A stretch of 21,346 nt of DNA from Pseudomonadota bacterium (GTDB lineage Bacteria > Pseudomonadota > Alphaproteobacteria > Sphingomonadales > Sphingomonadaceae). The translations under genes were made by a program, and so were the position numbers. The notes below the pieces were generated by a model that was not told the origin of the DNA, did not search any database, and worked only from the letters and a program-made list of their open reading frames with translations. Shown in pieces: positions 1 to 8,453 of this stretch; positions within the stretch are counted from its first letter, which is position 1, and the number at the start of each line of letters is the position of its first letter. The stretch is from positions 1 through 21,346 of the forward strand of contig JAEZQR010000290.1 in the NCBI GenBank assembly GCA_023413015.1. The letters are read 5' to 3'.

Positions 1-821
1 GCGGGCGCGGGGGCGACCGCCGACAGCATGAGCCTCGGGTCGAAGACGACCGGCAGCACGAGCGTCGAGAGCGTCGTCACACTGCCGAGCACACCGAGAA
101 CCGAGCCCGCCGTGTGAAACAGCGGCATCGGCGTCACCACGATGTCGCAGTCCTGTCCAAATCGGGCAGCGAGAAATGCCGCGTTGGTGACCAGCCCCTC
201 ATGGTGGAGCAGCGCTCCCTTCGGCAACCCGGTCGTGCCCGACGTGAACTGGATCTGCGCCGGCGCCCGCGCCGCGACCTCGGGGAGTGGCGCCGTCGTT
301 CGGAAGGGGGCCAAGAGGCTCGCCATATCCCGAAGCAGGATCGTCTCGCGGACCTCGCCGGCTAGGCGGCCGGCCGTGGCAACCATGTCGCTGCCGCGGT
401 GGGCGGCGACATGGATGAGCCCGGCGGCGCGCGACCGCCGCAAGACATGACGCAACTCTTCATCGCGCAGTGCCGGGTTGGCGGTGACGAGTACCAATCC
501 CGCCAGCGCCGCCCCATACTGGATGATCACCCACTCGGGCACGTTGGGCGCCCATAGGCAGACGTGCTCGCCGGGCCGGAAGCGGGACAGCAGCCAGTGC
601 GCGCATGCTTCGGCATCGGCCAGCAACTCGGCATAGGTCCAGCGCCGGTCGGTCGCCGCAGCTCCGGTGAGCGAAGGCATGCCGGCGGGCACCACTTCGA
701 CCAGCGCGGTCCGCCCGCCCGCGGCGCCAGCCGCGCGGCGGAGCGCATCGCCCGCCGTCATCGACAGTACCGGCGCCGACGTGTCGGCCGGCCAATAGGA
801 CTGGGTCAACAGCTGAGGCAT
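1..821 (-). CDS. AMP-binding acyl-CoA synthetase, N-terminal part (truncated by window edge)
   Basis: ATP-dependent acyl- or aryl-CoA ligase of the ANL superfamily, which activates a carboxylic acid through an acyl-adenylate before thioester formation. The reverse-strand frame is open from the ATG at 821 to the window edge (about 273 codons). It carries the superfamily P-loop signature as QFTSGTTGLPKGA near residue 190 and, upstream, WAPNVPEWVIIQYGAALAG, typical of the N-terminal Rossmann-like part. AAAGG lies 7 nt before the ATG, and TetR ends 11 bp upstream on the same strand, suggesting co-transcription. The C-terminal domain is outside the window, so the substrate cannot be assigned. The crotonase across the divergent promoter suggests degradation of an aromatic, steroid-like or fatty acid (inference). 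Confidence 0.88.
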   Translation of the reverse strand, partial: MPQLLTQSYWPADTSAPVLSMTAGDALRRAAGAAGGRTALVEVVPAGMPSLTGAAATDRRWTYAELLADAEACAHWLLSRFRPGEHVCLWAPNVPEWVIIQYGAALAGLVLVTANPALRDEELRHVLRRSRAAGLIHVAAHRGSDMVATAGRLAGEVRETILLRDMASLLAPFRTTAPLPEVAARAPAQIQFTSGTTGLPKGALLHHEGLVTNAAFLAARFGQDCDIVVTPMPLFHTAGSVLGVLGSVTTLSTLVLPVVFDPRLMLSAVAPAP

Positions 822-832
822 GCGTCGCCTTT

Positions 833-1492
833 CTAGGGTTCGGATGGATGATCGATCATCAGTCTGGCGGCGCGTATCCAGCGCTCGATAAGCTGCTCAC
901 GCTTGAGCGGGTCCCGCCGCAGGACGTCGGACAGGGCCAGTCCCCGGGCAAATTCGATGCTGAGCGACACGACCGCCGAACAGCCGGGCCGATCGGACAC
1001 CGCGGCGAACAGCTGCGCCATCACCCGCTCGTTCTCCCGAAGCGCCTCGCGCTCGGCGGTGTGTAGCGCCTCGCGCAGCTGGGCGTCGGTGCGCGCGACC
1101 GCCCAGAGTTCCAGTTCGGCAAGGTACGAGGCGTGCGCGCTGGCGGCGGTCAGGATGCGGATGGCACTCGCGAGCGGGTCGGCATCGACGGCAGCCCGTG
1201 CCTGCTCGCGCCAGATATGCTCCTCGTTCCGGCGGACCAGCTCGCCGACCGTTGCTGACAGCAGCTGCGCATGCGTCGGGAAGTGATGCAGCAGGGCGCC
1301 GCGGCTTACGCCTGCCCGCTGCTGCACCTCGAGGGTCGTCGTGCCGGCCACGCCGCGCTCGATCAGCACCGTGACCGCGATCTGGAGCAGACGCGCCCGG
1401 GTCGCCTCGCGCTGCTCGCGTCGCGATTGCGGTGGGCCGCCGACCGCCGTTGCCGCTTCGGTTTTCATGAGCCCGAAGCTACTGACCGTCAT
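833..1492 (-). CDS. TetR/AcrR-family transcriptional regulator
   Basis: A 219-residue, probably dimeric ligand-responsive repressor. The N-terminal part has the TetR helix-turn-helix layout: RARLLQIAVTVLIERGVAG, then TLEVQQRAGVSRGALLHHF at about residues 52-70, followed by an all-helical ligand-binding and dimerisation domain. Two starts are possible, ATG 1492 and ATG 1468 (MKTEA); neither has a strong ribosome binding site. The palindrome at 1495-1505 would touch the first start but lie 27 bp upstream of the second, which mildly favours 1468. It is divergent from the crotonase gene and 11 bp upstream of the CoA ligase, so it probably controls both through an acyl-CoA or substrate ligand (inference). 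Confidence 0.88.
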   Translation of the reverse strand: MTVSSFGLMKTEAATAVGGPPQSRREQREATRARLLQIAVTVLIERGVAGTTTLEVQQRAGVSRGALLHHFPTHAQLLSATVGELVRRNEEHIWREQARAAVDADPLASAIRILTAASAHASYLAELELWAVARTDAQLREALHTAEREALRENERVMAQLFAAVSDRPGCSAVVSLSIEFARGLALSDVLRRDPLKREQLIERWIRAARLMIDHPSEP

Positions 1493-1494
1493 CG

Positions 1495-1532
1495 TTGACT
1501 GTCAATGGCCCGGCCTTCATAGTCAGCGCTGA
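1495..1532. promoter_or_regulatory. Divergent promoter region with two palindromes, candidate TetR operators
   Basis: The 61-bp gap between the TetR start and the crotonase start holds TTGAC-T-GTCAA (1495-1505) and the perfect palindrome TCAGCGCTGA (1523-1532). TGACCGT (1484-1490) and ACGGTCA (1532-1538) form a wider inverted pair around both. Size and position suit TetR-family operators, but binding is inferred. Confidence 0.5.
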
Positions 1533-1553
1533 CGGTCACCACGGAGGACACCA

Positions 1554-2459
1554 ATGCCCGAATTCACCACCCTTCGGATCGATCAGGACGCGGCGCAGCC
1601 CCGGATCGCCCGGCTGCTTCTCAACCGGCCCGAGCGCCTGAACGCCATCAACGACGAGATGCCGCGCGAGATACGGGCAGCGGTCGAATGGGCGGAGGCC
1701 AACGACGAGGTCCACGTCATCATCGTCGAGGGCGCCGGCAAGGGCTTCTGCGGCGGCTATGATCTCAGCAGCTCGGCCGAGAGCCATGTCGAGCATCCGT
1801 GCCAGCAGGAGTCCTACCCGTGGGACCCGATGGTCGACTACGCGTTCATGAAGCGCAACACCGAGGACTTCATGAGCCTCTGGCGGTGCAGCAAGCCGAC
1901 GATCGCCAAGGTGCATGGCGCAGCGGTCGCCGGCGGCAGCGACATCGCGCTCAGCTGCGACCTGCTGGTAATGGCCGAGGATGCCCGCATCGGCTACATG
2001 CCGACGCGCGTCTGGGGCTGCCCCACGACCGCGATGTGGACCTATCGCCTGGGCCCGACCCGCGCCAAGCAGCTGATGTTCACCGGCGACGTCATCAGCG
2101 GCAAGATAGCGGGTGACTGGGGGCTGGCGAACATTGTCGTCCCCGCAGCCGAGCTTGAGGATGCGGCTCTGAAGCTCGCCGGCCGGATCGCGGGCGTGCC
2201 GCGCAGCCACCTTGCCATGCACAAGATGGTGGTGAACCAAGTGATGCTGACCATGGGCCTCGAGCAGTCGCAGATGATGGCGACGGTCTTCGACGGGATC
2301 ACGCGCCACAATCCGGAAGGCCTGTGGTTCCGCCGCCATGCCCAAACAGAAGGCTTCAAATCCGCGGTTGAGTGGCGCGACAGCGGACGCGATATTCCCG
2401 AGGGTGACGAAGCTCGGGCGCTGGTTCGGGAAATGGAAAGCCGGATGCCGCGCGGCTAA
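1554..2459 (+). CDS. Enoyl-CoA hydratase/isomerase (crotonase) family protein with atypical active site
   Basis: A 301-residue crotonase-fold protein acting on acyl-CoA thioesters. Seen: GKGFCGGYDL (residues 63-71) and HGAAVAGGSD (121-130), which supply the two backbone NH groups of the oxyanion hole, then LSCDLLVMAEDARIGYMP. The position of the first catalytic Glu of canonical hydratases is Asp130. The second Glu (in QPEILLG of the mammalian enzyme) is replaced within MPTRVWG by a non-acidic residue. It is also about 40 residues longer than classical enzymes, with an insertion at roughly residues 73-105. A standard hydratase is therefore doubtful; an isomerase, hydrolase or C-C lyase of the same fold is possible. 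GGAGG lies 6 nt before the ATG. It is divergent from TetR and probably in the same catabolic set as the CoA ligase. Confidence 0.88.
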   Translation: MPEFTTLRIDQDAAQPRIARLLLNRPERLNAINDEMPREIRAAVEWAEANDEVHVIIVEGAGKGFCGGYDLSSSAESHVEHPCQQESYPWDPMVDYAFMKRNTEDFMSLWRCSKPTIAKVHGAAVAGGSDIALSCDLLVMAEDARIGYMPTRVWGCPTTAMWTYRLGPTRAKQLMFTGDVISGKIAGDWGLANIVVPAAELEDAALKLAGRIAGVPRSHLAMHKMVVNQVMLTMGLEQSQMMATVFDGITRHNPEGLWFRRHAQTEGFKSAVEWRDSGRDIPEGDEARALVREMESRMPRG

Positions 2460-2792
2460 ATGCAGCCGGCGCGCTCTTGTCTCTCTTTCTGGGGGATCGC
2501 TGACGGATGACCCTCTAATCGCTCCGGTTAACGGTATCCGCTTCAGAGCCTATCGCAAGATTGCGCCATCGAGGCGCGACTTCCGGAAGGCGCTTCGATT
2601 GCCAGCGTATGAGTCACACAGGCTGGTGGTCGACTCACGACCCAAAGCCGGCCTTAGTTAAAGGTCGGCTATATAGGCCCTAACCGAACACTGGTCTTAC
2701 ACCCGATGGAAGTCAGTTCACGACCGTAGATACGATATTCGTAGGTAGAGGACGAGTTCGCAGGCGGACGTTCGAGCAGCCCCAATGCACGA
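2460..2792. other. Convergent intergenic region, no gene seen
   Basis: 333 bp between the 3' ends of the crotonase gene and regA. Open frames here lack ribosome binding sites and overlap gene ends, so I call none. The only structure noticed is the hairpin at 2646-2670. Base composition is somewhat less GC-rich than in the flanking genes. Confidence 0.6.
2646..2670. terminator. Candidate hairpin terminator between convergent genes
   Basis: AGCCGGCCTT (2646-2655) pairs with AAGGTCGGCT (2661-2670) over 10 bp including one G-U, with a 5-nt loop. The plus strand has no T-run after it. On the minus strand the stem is followed by a short TTTGGG, so it would at best be a weak intrinsic terminator for regA. 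Confidence 0.3.
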
Positions 2793-3326
2793 TTATTTGA
2801 TTGGCCGCTTGGCGAGTTTGCGCGCCAAGGTTCGCCGGTGCATGCCAAGACGGCGAGCCGTCTCTGAGATGTTGAATCCCGTCTCCGCCAACGCCTCGTT
2901 GATGCGCTCCCACTCGAGCGTCTTGATCGAGGTAGCTCGGGGCGTGATGGCCGTCGTCACATCGCCCATTGCCCGCGCAAAGGCCGCCTCAATATCATCG
3001 GTATTGGACGGTTTAGCGAGATAGTGGCAGGCGCCCAGCTTGATCGCCTCGACCGCCGTCGCAATGCTCGCGAACCCGGTCAACACGACGATAAGCATCT
3101 GCGGATCATGGGCGTGCAGGCGCTGAACGCATTCAAGCCCTGACGTCGTGCCGAGCTTCAGATCGACGACGGCATAATCGGGCTTAAAGCGGTCAAGCAG
3201 GGCCTCCAGCTCATCTGGCCCATGCGCCACCTCGACCCGGTAACCCCGCCGCTCAAACGAGCGCCGTAGCGTCCGAGCAAAGCTGGAATCGTCCTCTACG
3301 ACAACGAGCGTACGGTCCTGGTCCAT
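2793..3326 (-). CDS. regA: Redox response regulator, RegA/PrrA/ActR family
   Basis: A 177-residue response regulator. The receiver domain (about 1-120) shows VVEDDSS with the acidic pair near residues 11-12, phospho-acceptor Asp55 in YAVVDLKLG, and LTGFASIATAVEAIKLGA with the conserved switch Thr and later Lys. The C-terminal ~45 residues form a Fis-type helix-turn-helix (FNISETARRLGMHRRTLARKL), characteristic of the RegA/PrrA/ActR family that controls respiratory and energy genes in alphaproteobacteria. It starts inside the last codons of regB (31-nt overlap), so the pair is translationally linked and downstream of cyoABCD-surf1. By family it is phosphorylated by RegB; the oxidase operon is the obvious local target, but I cannot confirm binding sites. 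Confidence 0.93.
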   Translation of the reverse strand: MDQDRTLVVVEDDSSFARTLRRSFERRGYRVEVAHGPDELEALLDRFKPDYAVVDLKLGTTSGLECVQRLHAHDPQMLIVVLTGFASIATAVEAIKLGACHYLAKPSNTDDIEAAFARAMGDVTTAITPRATSIKTLEWERINEALAETGFNISETARRLGMHRRTLARKLAKRPIK

Positions 3327-4633
3327 CTTTTGGCCGCCTCTGTGGCGCCGATTGTCGTGATCGGCAACGTGAGAACAACGATTGCGCCCGGCGCTCCGAC
3401 GCGGTTCATCGCATCCAGACGCCCGCCCAGCTTCCGGACAATGTTGGTAGTGAGGAACAGACCAACGCCGTGACCAGGCCCCTTGGCCGAAACATGGGGC
3501 TCGCCGATGTGCGCAAGCACCTCGGACGAGAACCCCTCGCCGCGGTCGGTAACCTCGATCCGGAGGCTCCCCTCATCTCGCTTGGCCGAAAGACCGACCG
3601 ACATCGGCGAGGCCTCCCGCGCGTTCTCCAGCAGATTCCAGATCGCCTGACGCAGCGATGGGTCAGCGACGATCGGCTCGTCATCGAGCCGAAGGTCGAG
3701 GAACAAAGGTTCGGCCGGGTGCGCTGCCCGCCATTCGTCGGCGACCTCTTGAAGGAAGGTCCGTGACGCGACCGCCTCCGGCGCCTCGCCCCGAGGCTCT
3801 CCAGCTGCCTGCAGGACGTCGGTGACGATGGTTTTGCAGCGCGCAACCGCCTGCTGCATCTCGGTCATCTCGTCCGCCAGAACCGGATCGTTGGCGAGCT
3901 TGGGCACGCGCCGCCAATCACTCAGGATCACGTCGAGGCTTGCCAAGGGTGTGCCGAGCTCATGTGCAGCGCTGGACGCGAGCAGACCCATACGGACGAT
4001 GCCGTCCTCCTGCGCTGCCCGACGCTGGAGCTCCGCCACATAGGCGTCGCGAGCCCGAAGGATGCGCCCAACCCGACCGATGAAGAAGACGAGCAGCGTC
4101 GCGATCAGCACGATGCACACGCCTTGCGCGAGCAGGACGAGGTGAGCGACCGTTGCCGGGGTGTAGCCCGTAAAGTCGAGCGGCCGGTAGACCACCGTCA
4201 GTAAGCTGAAGCAGAACCCTGCCAAGACAACCAACGCCCAAGCCGACCAGGCCTCCAGCAGCAGCGCCGCGAGCACGAGTTGCAGCAGGAAAAGCGGTGC
4301 GAACGGATTGGTCGCCCCGCCCGAAAAGTAGAGCAGGACCGACAGTGAGACGACGTCGAAGCAAAGGGCCGCGAACAGCGCCGGATTCCCGATCGGCCGA
4401 TGCTTGACGGCCCAGTGACTGGCAAGGTTGAAGGCTGCAATCAGCGCAACGATGCCCAGCATCGGCGTCAGCGGCAGCGCGAGGTTGAGCCCATGCGACA
4501 CGATCAGGATCGTCACCAGCTGTCCAGCAGCAGCAATCCAGCGCAGCTGGATCAGCTGCCGCATATTGGCTTGGGCAGCACTGTCGTCCGCAATCGTCCG
4601 GTTGTGCGGGAGCAGTAGCGGCAGCTCCGTCAT
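3296..4633 (-). CDS. regB: Redox sensor histidine kinase, RegB/PrrB family
   Basis: A 445-residue membrane kinase counted from ATG 4633, which overlaps the surf1 stop as ATGA; a longer upstream frame is not needed. Residues 25-190 contain about six membrane segments, with GGATNPF at 105-111, matching the GGXXNPF ubiquinone-binding motif known in RegB. The H-box is AHELGTPL with phospho-acceptor His224. Cys266 in ARCKTIV aligns with the redox-active cysteine of the Rhodobacter protein. The N-box (IWNLLENAREASP) and the G-box (GHGVGLFLT) complete the ATPase domain. It probably senses quinone and thiol redox state and drives RegA. Its place directly behind the quinol oxidase genes, rather than in the senC/hvrA arrangement known in Rhodobacter, ties sensor and quinol-consuming enzyme into one transcription unit. 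Confidence 0.93.
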   Translation of the reverse strand: MTELPLLLPHNRTIADDSAAQANMRQLIQLRWIAAAGQLVTILIVSHGLNLALPLTPMLGIVALIAAFNLASHWAVKHRPIGNPALFAALCFDVVSLSVLLYFSGGATNPFAPLFLLQLVLAALLLEAWSAWALVVLAGFCFSLLTVVYRPLDFTGYTPATVAHLVLLAQGVCIVLIATLLVFFIGRVGRILRARDAYVAELQRRAAQEDGIVRMGLLASSAAHELGTPLASLDVILSDWRRVPKLANDPVLADEMTEMQQAVARCKTIVTDVLQAAGEPRGEAPEAVASRTFLQEVADEWRAAHPAEPLFLDLRLDDEPIVADPSLRQAIWNLLENAREASPMSVGLSAKRDEGSLRIEVTDRGEGFSSEVLAHIGEPHVSAKGPGHGVGLFLTTNIVRKLGGRLDAMNRVGAPGAIVVLTLPITTIGATEAAKRWTRTVRSLS

Positions 4634-5382
4634 CGACGCCCCTCCTTCGCACGACTCCAGATCAGCACGGCGACGCCGCACCCCGCCATCATGGCAAGCG
4701 CGAACCAAGTAATCGCATACTGCAGGTGCGTGTTGCGGAACTTTACGACTGTTAAGCCACCGACCGGATAGCCACCGGGAGTAGGAGCCCGGTCGGCATC
4801 GACGAAATAGGGCGCAGCGTTGCTAAGGCCGCGAGCCCTGGCGATCGCGACCACGTCGCGCGAGTACCATCGATTTGCCTGCGGATCGTTTCGGCGCAGG
4901 AAGCCGCCACCCGGCTCGGTGATCCGCAACAGACCAGTCACTGCTGCCACCCCCAGCTGTTGTCCGGCAAGGCGCGTCGCCGCTGTGGCGCGCTCGGGCG
5001 GCACGAACCCACGATTGACCAGCACCACGAAACCGCGCGCCTCGACGAGCGGTGTCATGACCCAATAGCCGGGACCGAGTTCTGTCACGGCCTGGACGAG
5101 CGTCTCGCGGTCGTGAAGATATCGGCCGCGCAGGCTTACATGGCGGTAGGCTGCCGAGCGGTCGGTGATCGTGCCCCACTCGTCGGGGGCAGGCGCTGGT
5201 GTGGGTGGAGCGTGGACACGAGCCTCCACGCGGGCGATGAGGTCGAGCTTCCACTCGCGGCGCTCGAGCTGCCAAACCCCGAGTGCCGTAAGGGCCGCGG
5301 CAAGGAGCAACCCGAGCAGGATGAGCGCGGCGAAGAGCAGCCGAGAGCGCCCCGCCCGCCCTCCACTACGCGCCTTGGTCAT
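4630..5382 (-). CDS. surf1: SURF1-family cytochrome oxidase assembly protein
   Basis: A 250-residue assembly factor with the SURF1 layout: an N-terminal membrane helix (LLFAALILLGLLLAAALTAL) followed by GVWQLERREWK, a periplasmic domain with VLVNRGFVP, and a C-terminal helix (YAITWFALAMMAGCGVAVLIW). SURF1 proteins assist insertion of heme a into oxidase subunit I. The start chosen is ATG 5382 (MTKARSGG), which overlaps the cyoD stop as ATGA; the longer frame from 5448 lies inside cyoD. A SURF1 gene directly in a cyo operon parallels Paracoccus denitrificans, where SURF1q serves a ba3-type quinol oxidase. This suggests that the oxidase here may use heme A (inference). Confidence 0.92.
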   Translation of the reverse strand: MTKARSGGRAGRSRLLFAALILLGLLLAAALTALGVWQLERREWKLDLIARVEARVHAPPTPAPAPDEWGTITDRSAAYRHVSLRGRYLHDRETLVQAVTELGPGYWVMTPLVEARGFVVLVNRGFVPPERATAATRLAGQQLGVAAVTGLLRITEPGGGFLRRNDPQANRWYSRDVVAIARARGLSNAAPYFVDADRAPTPGGYPVGGLTVVKFRNTHLQYAITWFALAMMAGCGVAVLIWSRAKEGRR

Positions 5383-5738
5383 GGCATCGAGTTCATCGCG
5401 TCTGCGCTCATTGGCATCATGTTCGCGTTCATATGATACATGACCCAAATGGATCCGCTGAGTGTGATGGCGACGAGGATCGCCGTGAACACCAGCGCCA
5501 TCATCGTCCAGCCACCCTCTGAACGCGTGTTCATGTGGAGAAAGTACACCATGTGCACGACGATCTGGACGGCGGCGAGTGCTACGACCGCAAACGCGGT
5601 CGCCTGTACGTCTTGGAGCACGCCCGTCATCACCAGGTAGAAGGGGATCAGCGTCAGGAGCGCCGAAAGACCAAAGCCGATCAGGTAGCTGCCGCGGGTG
5701 CCATGCGCATGCGAGGGCGCGTGGTGGTGCTGGCTCAT
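5379..5738 (-). CDS. cyoD: Cytochrome o/ba3 ubiquinol oxidase subunit IV
   Basis: A 119-residue small membrane subunit of the quinol oxidase. It has a His-rich N-terminus (MSQHHHAPSHAHG), then three transmembrane helices (about residues 18-40, 46-68 and 78-102), with VQIVVHMVYFLHM characteristic of CyoD/COX4-prokaryotic proteins. Start ATG 5738 overlaps the cyoC stop as ATGA, so translation is coupled; the longer upstream frame is rejected. CyoD assists assembly and stability of the copper site of subunit I in characterised enzymes. The C-terminus is Met-rich. Confidence 0.93.
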   Translation of the reverse strand: MSQHHHAPSHAHGTRGSYLIGFGLSALLTLIPFYLVMTGVLQDVQATAFAVVALAAVQIVVHMVYFLHMNTRSEGGWTMMALVFTAILVAITLSGSIWVMYHMNANMMPMSADAMNSMP

Positions 5739-6361
5739 CTCAGAACTCCCAAGAGATAGACGAAGGTGAAGACACCGATCCAGATGACGTCCAGGAAGTG
5801 CCAGAACATGCTGAGGCACATCAGCCGGCGCTGATTGGCCTCGACGAGCCCGCGCTTCCCGACCTGCACCATCAGAACGATGAGCCAGACCAGGCCGAAG
5901 GTGACGTGAAGGCCGTGCGTTCCCACCAGTGCGAAGAAGCTGGACAGGAACGCGCTGGTCTGCGGCGTCGCGCCCTCGTGGATGAGGTGGTTAAATTCAT
6001 ACAGTTCGATGCCGATGAAGGTGGCGCCGAACAGGCCGGTGACGGCAAGCCACCCCTGCACCGCGCGCACCGCTCCCCTGTCGATCGCGAGCATCGCGAA
6101 CCCGTAGGTGATCGACGACAGCAACAACATCGCCGTGTTGACGGCGACGAGCGGCAGGTCGAACAGCTCGCGCGGGGTCGGCCCTCCCGCGGTAGCACCG
6201 CCCAGAACGCCGTACGTCGCGAAGAGCACAGCAAAGATCAGGCAGTCGCTCATCAGGTACATCCAGAAGCCGATCGCGGTGCTCGACTCCGGATGATGGT
6301 CCTCGTGCGTGAGGTAGAAGGTCGACCGCCGCGGGTCGCCAGTAGCGTTCATCACGTTCAT
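5735..6361 (-). CDS. cyoC: Cytochrome o/ba3 ubiquinol oxidase subunit III
   Basis: A 208-residue heme-copper oxidase subunit III with five predicted membrane spans. Seen: GFWMYLMSDCLIFAVLFATY, GIELYEFNHLIHEG with the conserved Glu-rich stretch, FFALVGTHGLHVTFGL, and C-terminal MFWHFLDVIWIGVFTFVYL, all diagnostic of CyoC. Length matches E. coli CyoC (204). ATG 6361 lies 3 bp after the cyoB stop; ATG 6352 is an alternative. Subunit III stabilises subunit I and the proton-uptake path and carries no redox cofactors. Confidence 0.95.
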   Translation of the reverse strand: MNVMNATGDPRRSTFYLTHEDHHPESSTAIGFWMYLMSDCLIFAVLFATYGVLGGATAGGPTPRELFDLPLVAVNTAMLLLSSITYGFAMLAIDRGAVRAVQGWLAVTGLFGATFIGIELYEFNHLIHEGATPQTSAFLSSFFALVGTHGLHVTFGLVWLIVLMVQVGKRGLVEANQRRLMCLSMFWHFLDVIWIGVFTFVYLLGVLR

Positions 6362-6364
6362 GGA

Positions 6365-8443
6365 TCAGGCTTCCATGGGGGCAAGTGGTCGCGGATGGCC
6401 GAAACGGGTGTCGGCCTGATTGCCAGCAGCTTCGTCGTCATGGTGAGCGGCGCTCGCAAGCAGGCGCGTGCGCGCGGCCTCGGTCTCGGCCACTTCCTCG
6501 GCCGGAACGTGATAGTCTCGGTTGTAGTTGAACGTGTGCCAGATGGCCGTGCCGATGATCGCGGCTAAGCTCGCAGCCGCGAGCCACCACATGTACCAGA
6601 CCATGCCGAAGGCAAAGCCGAAGCTCAGTCCGGCCAGCACCACGCCCGTACCCGTGTTCCTCGGCATATGGATCGGCCGGAAGCCGGTGGTCGGGCGAAC
6701 GGCACCCAGCCGCTTCATGTCATGCCACGCATCGAGGTCGTAGGTGACCGGCGTGAACGCGAAATTGTAGTGCGGCGGCGGCGAGGCCGTCGACCACTCC
6801 AGCGTCCGGCCGTCCCACGGATCGCCGGTCAGGTCACGGAGCTCGTCGCGCTTCCATATCGAAACGGCGATCTGGATGAGGAATGCCACGATGCCCACCG
6901 CGATGATGACAGCGCCGATGGCCGCGATGACGAACCAGATTTGCAGCGAGGGATCGGAGAAGTGCCGGAGCCGCCGCGTCACGCCCATCAGGCCCAGTAC
7001 GTAGAGCGGGGTGAACGCGACCCAGAAGCCAACGAGCCAGGACCAGAAGGAAACCTTGCCCCAGCCCTCGTGCAGGCGGAAGCCAAAGGCCTTCGGGAAC
7101 CAGTAGTTGATGCCGGCGAACAGGCCGAACAGCACGCCGCCGATGATCACGTTGTGGAAGTGGGCCACCAGGAACAGCGAGTTGTGCAGCACGAAGTCGG
7201 CCGGCGGCACCGCGAGCAGCACGCCGGTCATGCCGCCAATGACGAACGTGAGCATGAAACCAACAGCCCACATCATCGGCAACTCGAAGCGGATGCGGCC
7301 CCGGTACATGGTGAAAAGCCAGTTGAAGATTTTCGCGCCCGTCGGGATCGAGATCACCATCGTGGTGATGCCGAAGAAGCTGTTGACCGCGGCGCCCGAG
7401 CCCATCGTGAAGAAGTGGTGCAGCCAGACGAGGTAGCTCAGGATCGTGATCACGACCGTCGCGTAGACCATCGAGGTGTAGCCAAAGAGGCGCTTGCCCG
7501 AGAAGGTCGACACGACTTCCGAGAAGATCCCGAAGGCTGGCAGGATCAGGATGTAGACCTCCGGATGGCCCCAGATCCAGATGAGGTTCACGTACATCAT
7601 CGGATTGCCGCCGTGCACGTTCGTGAAGAAGTTCGTGCCGACGTAGCGGTCGAGGCTCAGCAGCGCGAGTGTGGCCGTCAGGACCGGGAACGAGGCAACG
7701 ATTAGGATATTGCTGCAGAGCGATGTCCAGCAGAACACCGGCATCTTCATCATCGTCATGCCGGGGGCGCGCAGCTTTATGATCGTCGCGATGAGGTTGA
7801 TGCCAGATAGGGTCGTGCCCACACCCGCGACCTGCAGCGCCCAGATATAGTAATCGACGCCGGTATCCGGGCTCGCATCGAGACCCGACAGCGGTGGCAT
7901 GGCGAGCCAGCCGGTGCGGGCGAACTCGCCTACGAACAGCGACGCCATGATTACGGCGGCACCCGACGCCGTCATCCAAAAGCTGAAGTTGTTGAGGAAG
8001 GGGAAGGACACGTCGCGCGCGCCGATCTGGAGCGGGATGAGGTAGTTCATCAGCCCGGTGATCAGCGGCATCGCCACGAAGAAGATCATGATCACGCCAT
8101 GCGCGGTGAAGATCTGATCATAGTGGTGGGCGTTGAGGTAACCCTCGTTCGCACCGAACGCGATCGCCTGCTGGCCGCGCATCATCACCGCATCGGCGAA
8201 GCCGCGCAGCAGCATGACGACGCCGAGCACCATGTACATGATGCCGACCTTCTTGTGGTCGACTGAGGTGAACCACTCACGCCACAGGTAGCCCCACAGC
8301 CGAAAGTAGCTGAGGGCGGCCACGAGCGCCGCGCCGCCGAGCGCGACGGCGACGAACGTGCCGACGACGATCGGCTCATGGATCGGAAAGGATTCGAGCG
8401 TCAGTCGCCCGAAGATGGTCTTGATGAGGGTGTCGGATATCAT
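6365..8443 (-). CDS. cyoB: Cytochrome o/ba3 ubiquinol oxidase subunit I
   Basis: The 692-residue catalytic subunit, with about 15 membrane helices, reduces O2 to water at a heme-CuB site and pumps protons. Ligands are all visible: His115 and His430 (low-spin heme pair with His428 nearby), WGHPEVY with His293 and Tyr297 (CuB ligand and cross-linked Tyr), His342-His343 in WLHHFF, and His428/His430 in AHFHN. Glu295 and Asp144 (GARDVSF) correspond to the D-channel residues Glu286 and Asp135 of E. coli. Quinol-site residues Arg80, Asp84, His107 and Gln110 are conserved at a constant +9 offset from E. coli, so this is a quinol and not a cytochrome c oxidase. Start ATG 8443 lies 10 bp after the cyoA stop. 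Confidence 0.97.
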   Translation of the reverse strand: MISDTLIKTIFGRLTLESFPIHEPIVVGTFVAVALGGAALVAALSYFRLWGYLWREWFTSVDHKKVGIMYMVLGVVMLLRGFADAVMMRGQQAIAFGANEGYLNAHHYDQIFTAHGVIMIFFVAMPLITGLMNYLIPLQIGARDVSFPFLNNFSFWMTASGAAVIMASLFVGEFARTGWLAMPPLSGLDASPDTGVDYYIWALQVAGVGTTLSGINLIATIIKLRAPGMTMMKMPVFCWTSLCSNILIVASFPVLTATLALLSLDRYVGTNFFTNVHGGNPMMYVNLIWIWGHPEVYILILPAFGIFSEVVSTFSGKRLFGYTSMVYATVVITILSYLVWLHHFFTMGSGAAVNSFFGITTMVISIPTGAKIFNWLFTMYRGRIRFELPMMWAVGFMLTFVIGGMTGVLLAVPPADFVLHNSLFLVAHFHNVIIGGVLFGLFAGINYWFPKAFGFRLHEGWGKVSFWSWLVGFWVAFTPLYVLGLMGVTRRLRHFSDPSLQIWFVIAAIGAVIIAVGIVAFLIQIAVSIWKRDELRDLTGDPWDGRTLEWSTASPPPHYNFAFTPVTYDLDAWHDMKRLGAVRPTTGFRPIHMPRNTGTGVVLAGLSFGFAFGMVWYMWWLAAASLAAIIGTAIWHTFNYNRDYHVPAEEVAETEAARTRLLASAAHHDDEAAGNQADTRFGHPRPLAPMEA

Positions 8444-8453
8444 GGACGGCGCC

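Noticed and set aside
847..860. 14-bp palindrome GATGATCGATCATC
   Set aside because: Lies within the 3' end of the TetR coding sequence and follows from the codons for MIDH; no T-run or promoter context.
2338..2661. 107-aa plus-strand frame
   Set aside because: Starts inside the crotonase gene in another frame, has no ribosome site and no protein-like pattern.
5579..6568. 329-aa plus-strand frame opposite cyoC/cyoD
   Set aside because: Antisense shadow of well-supported oxidase genes; high-GC codon bias produces long reverse frames.
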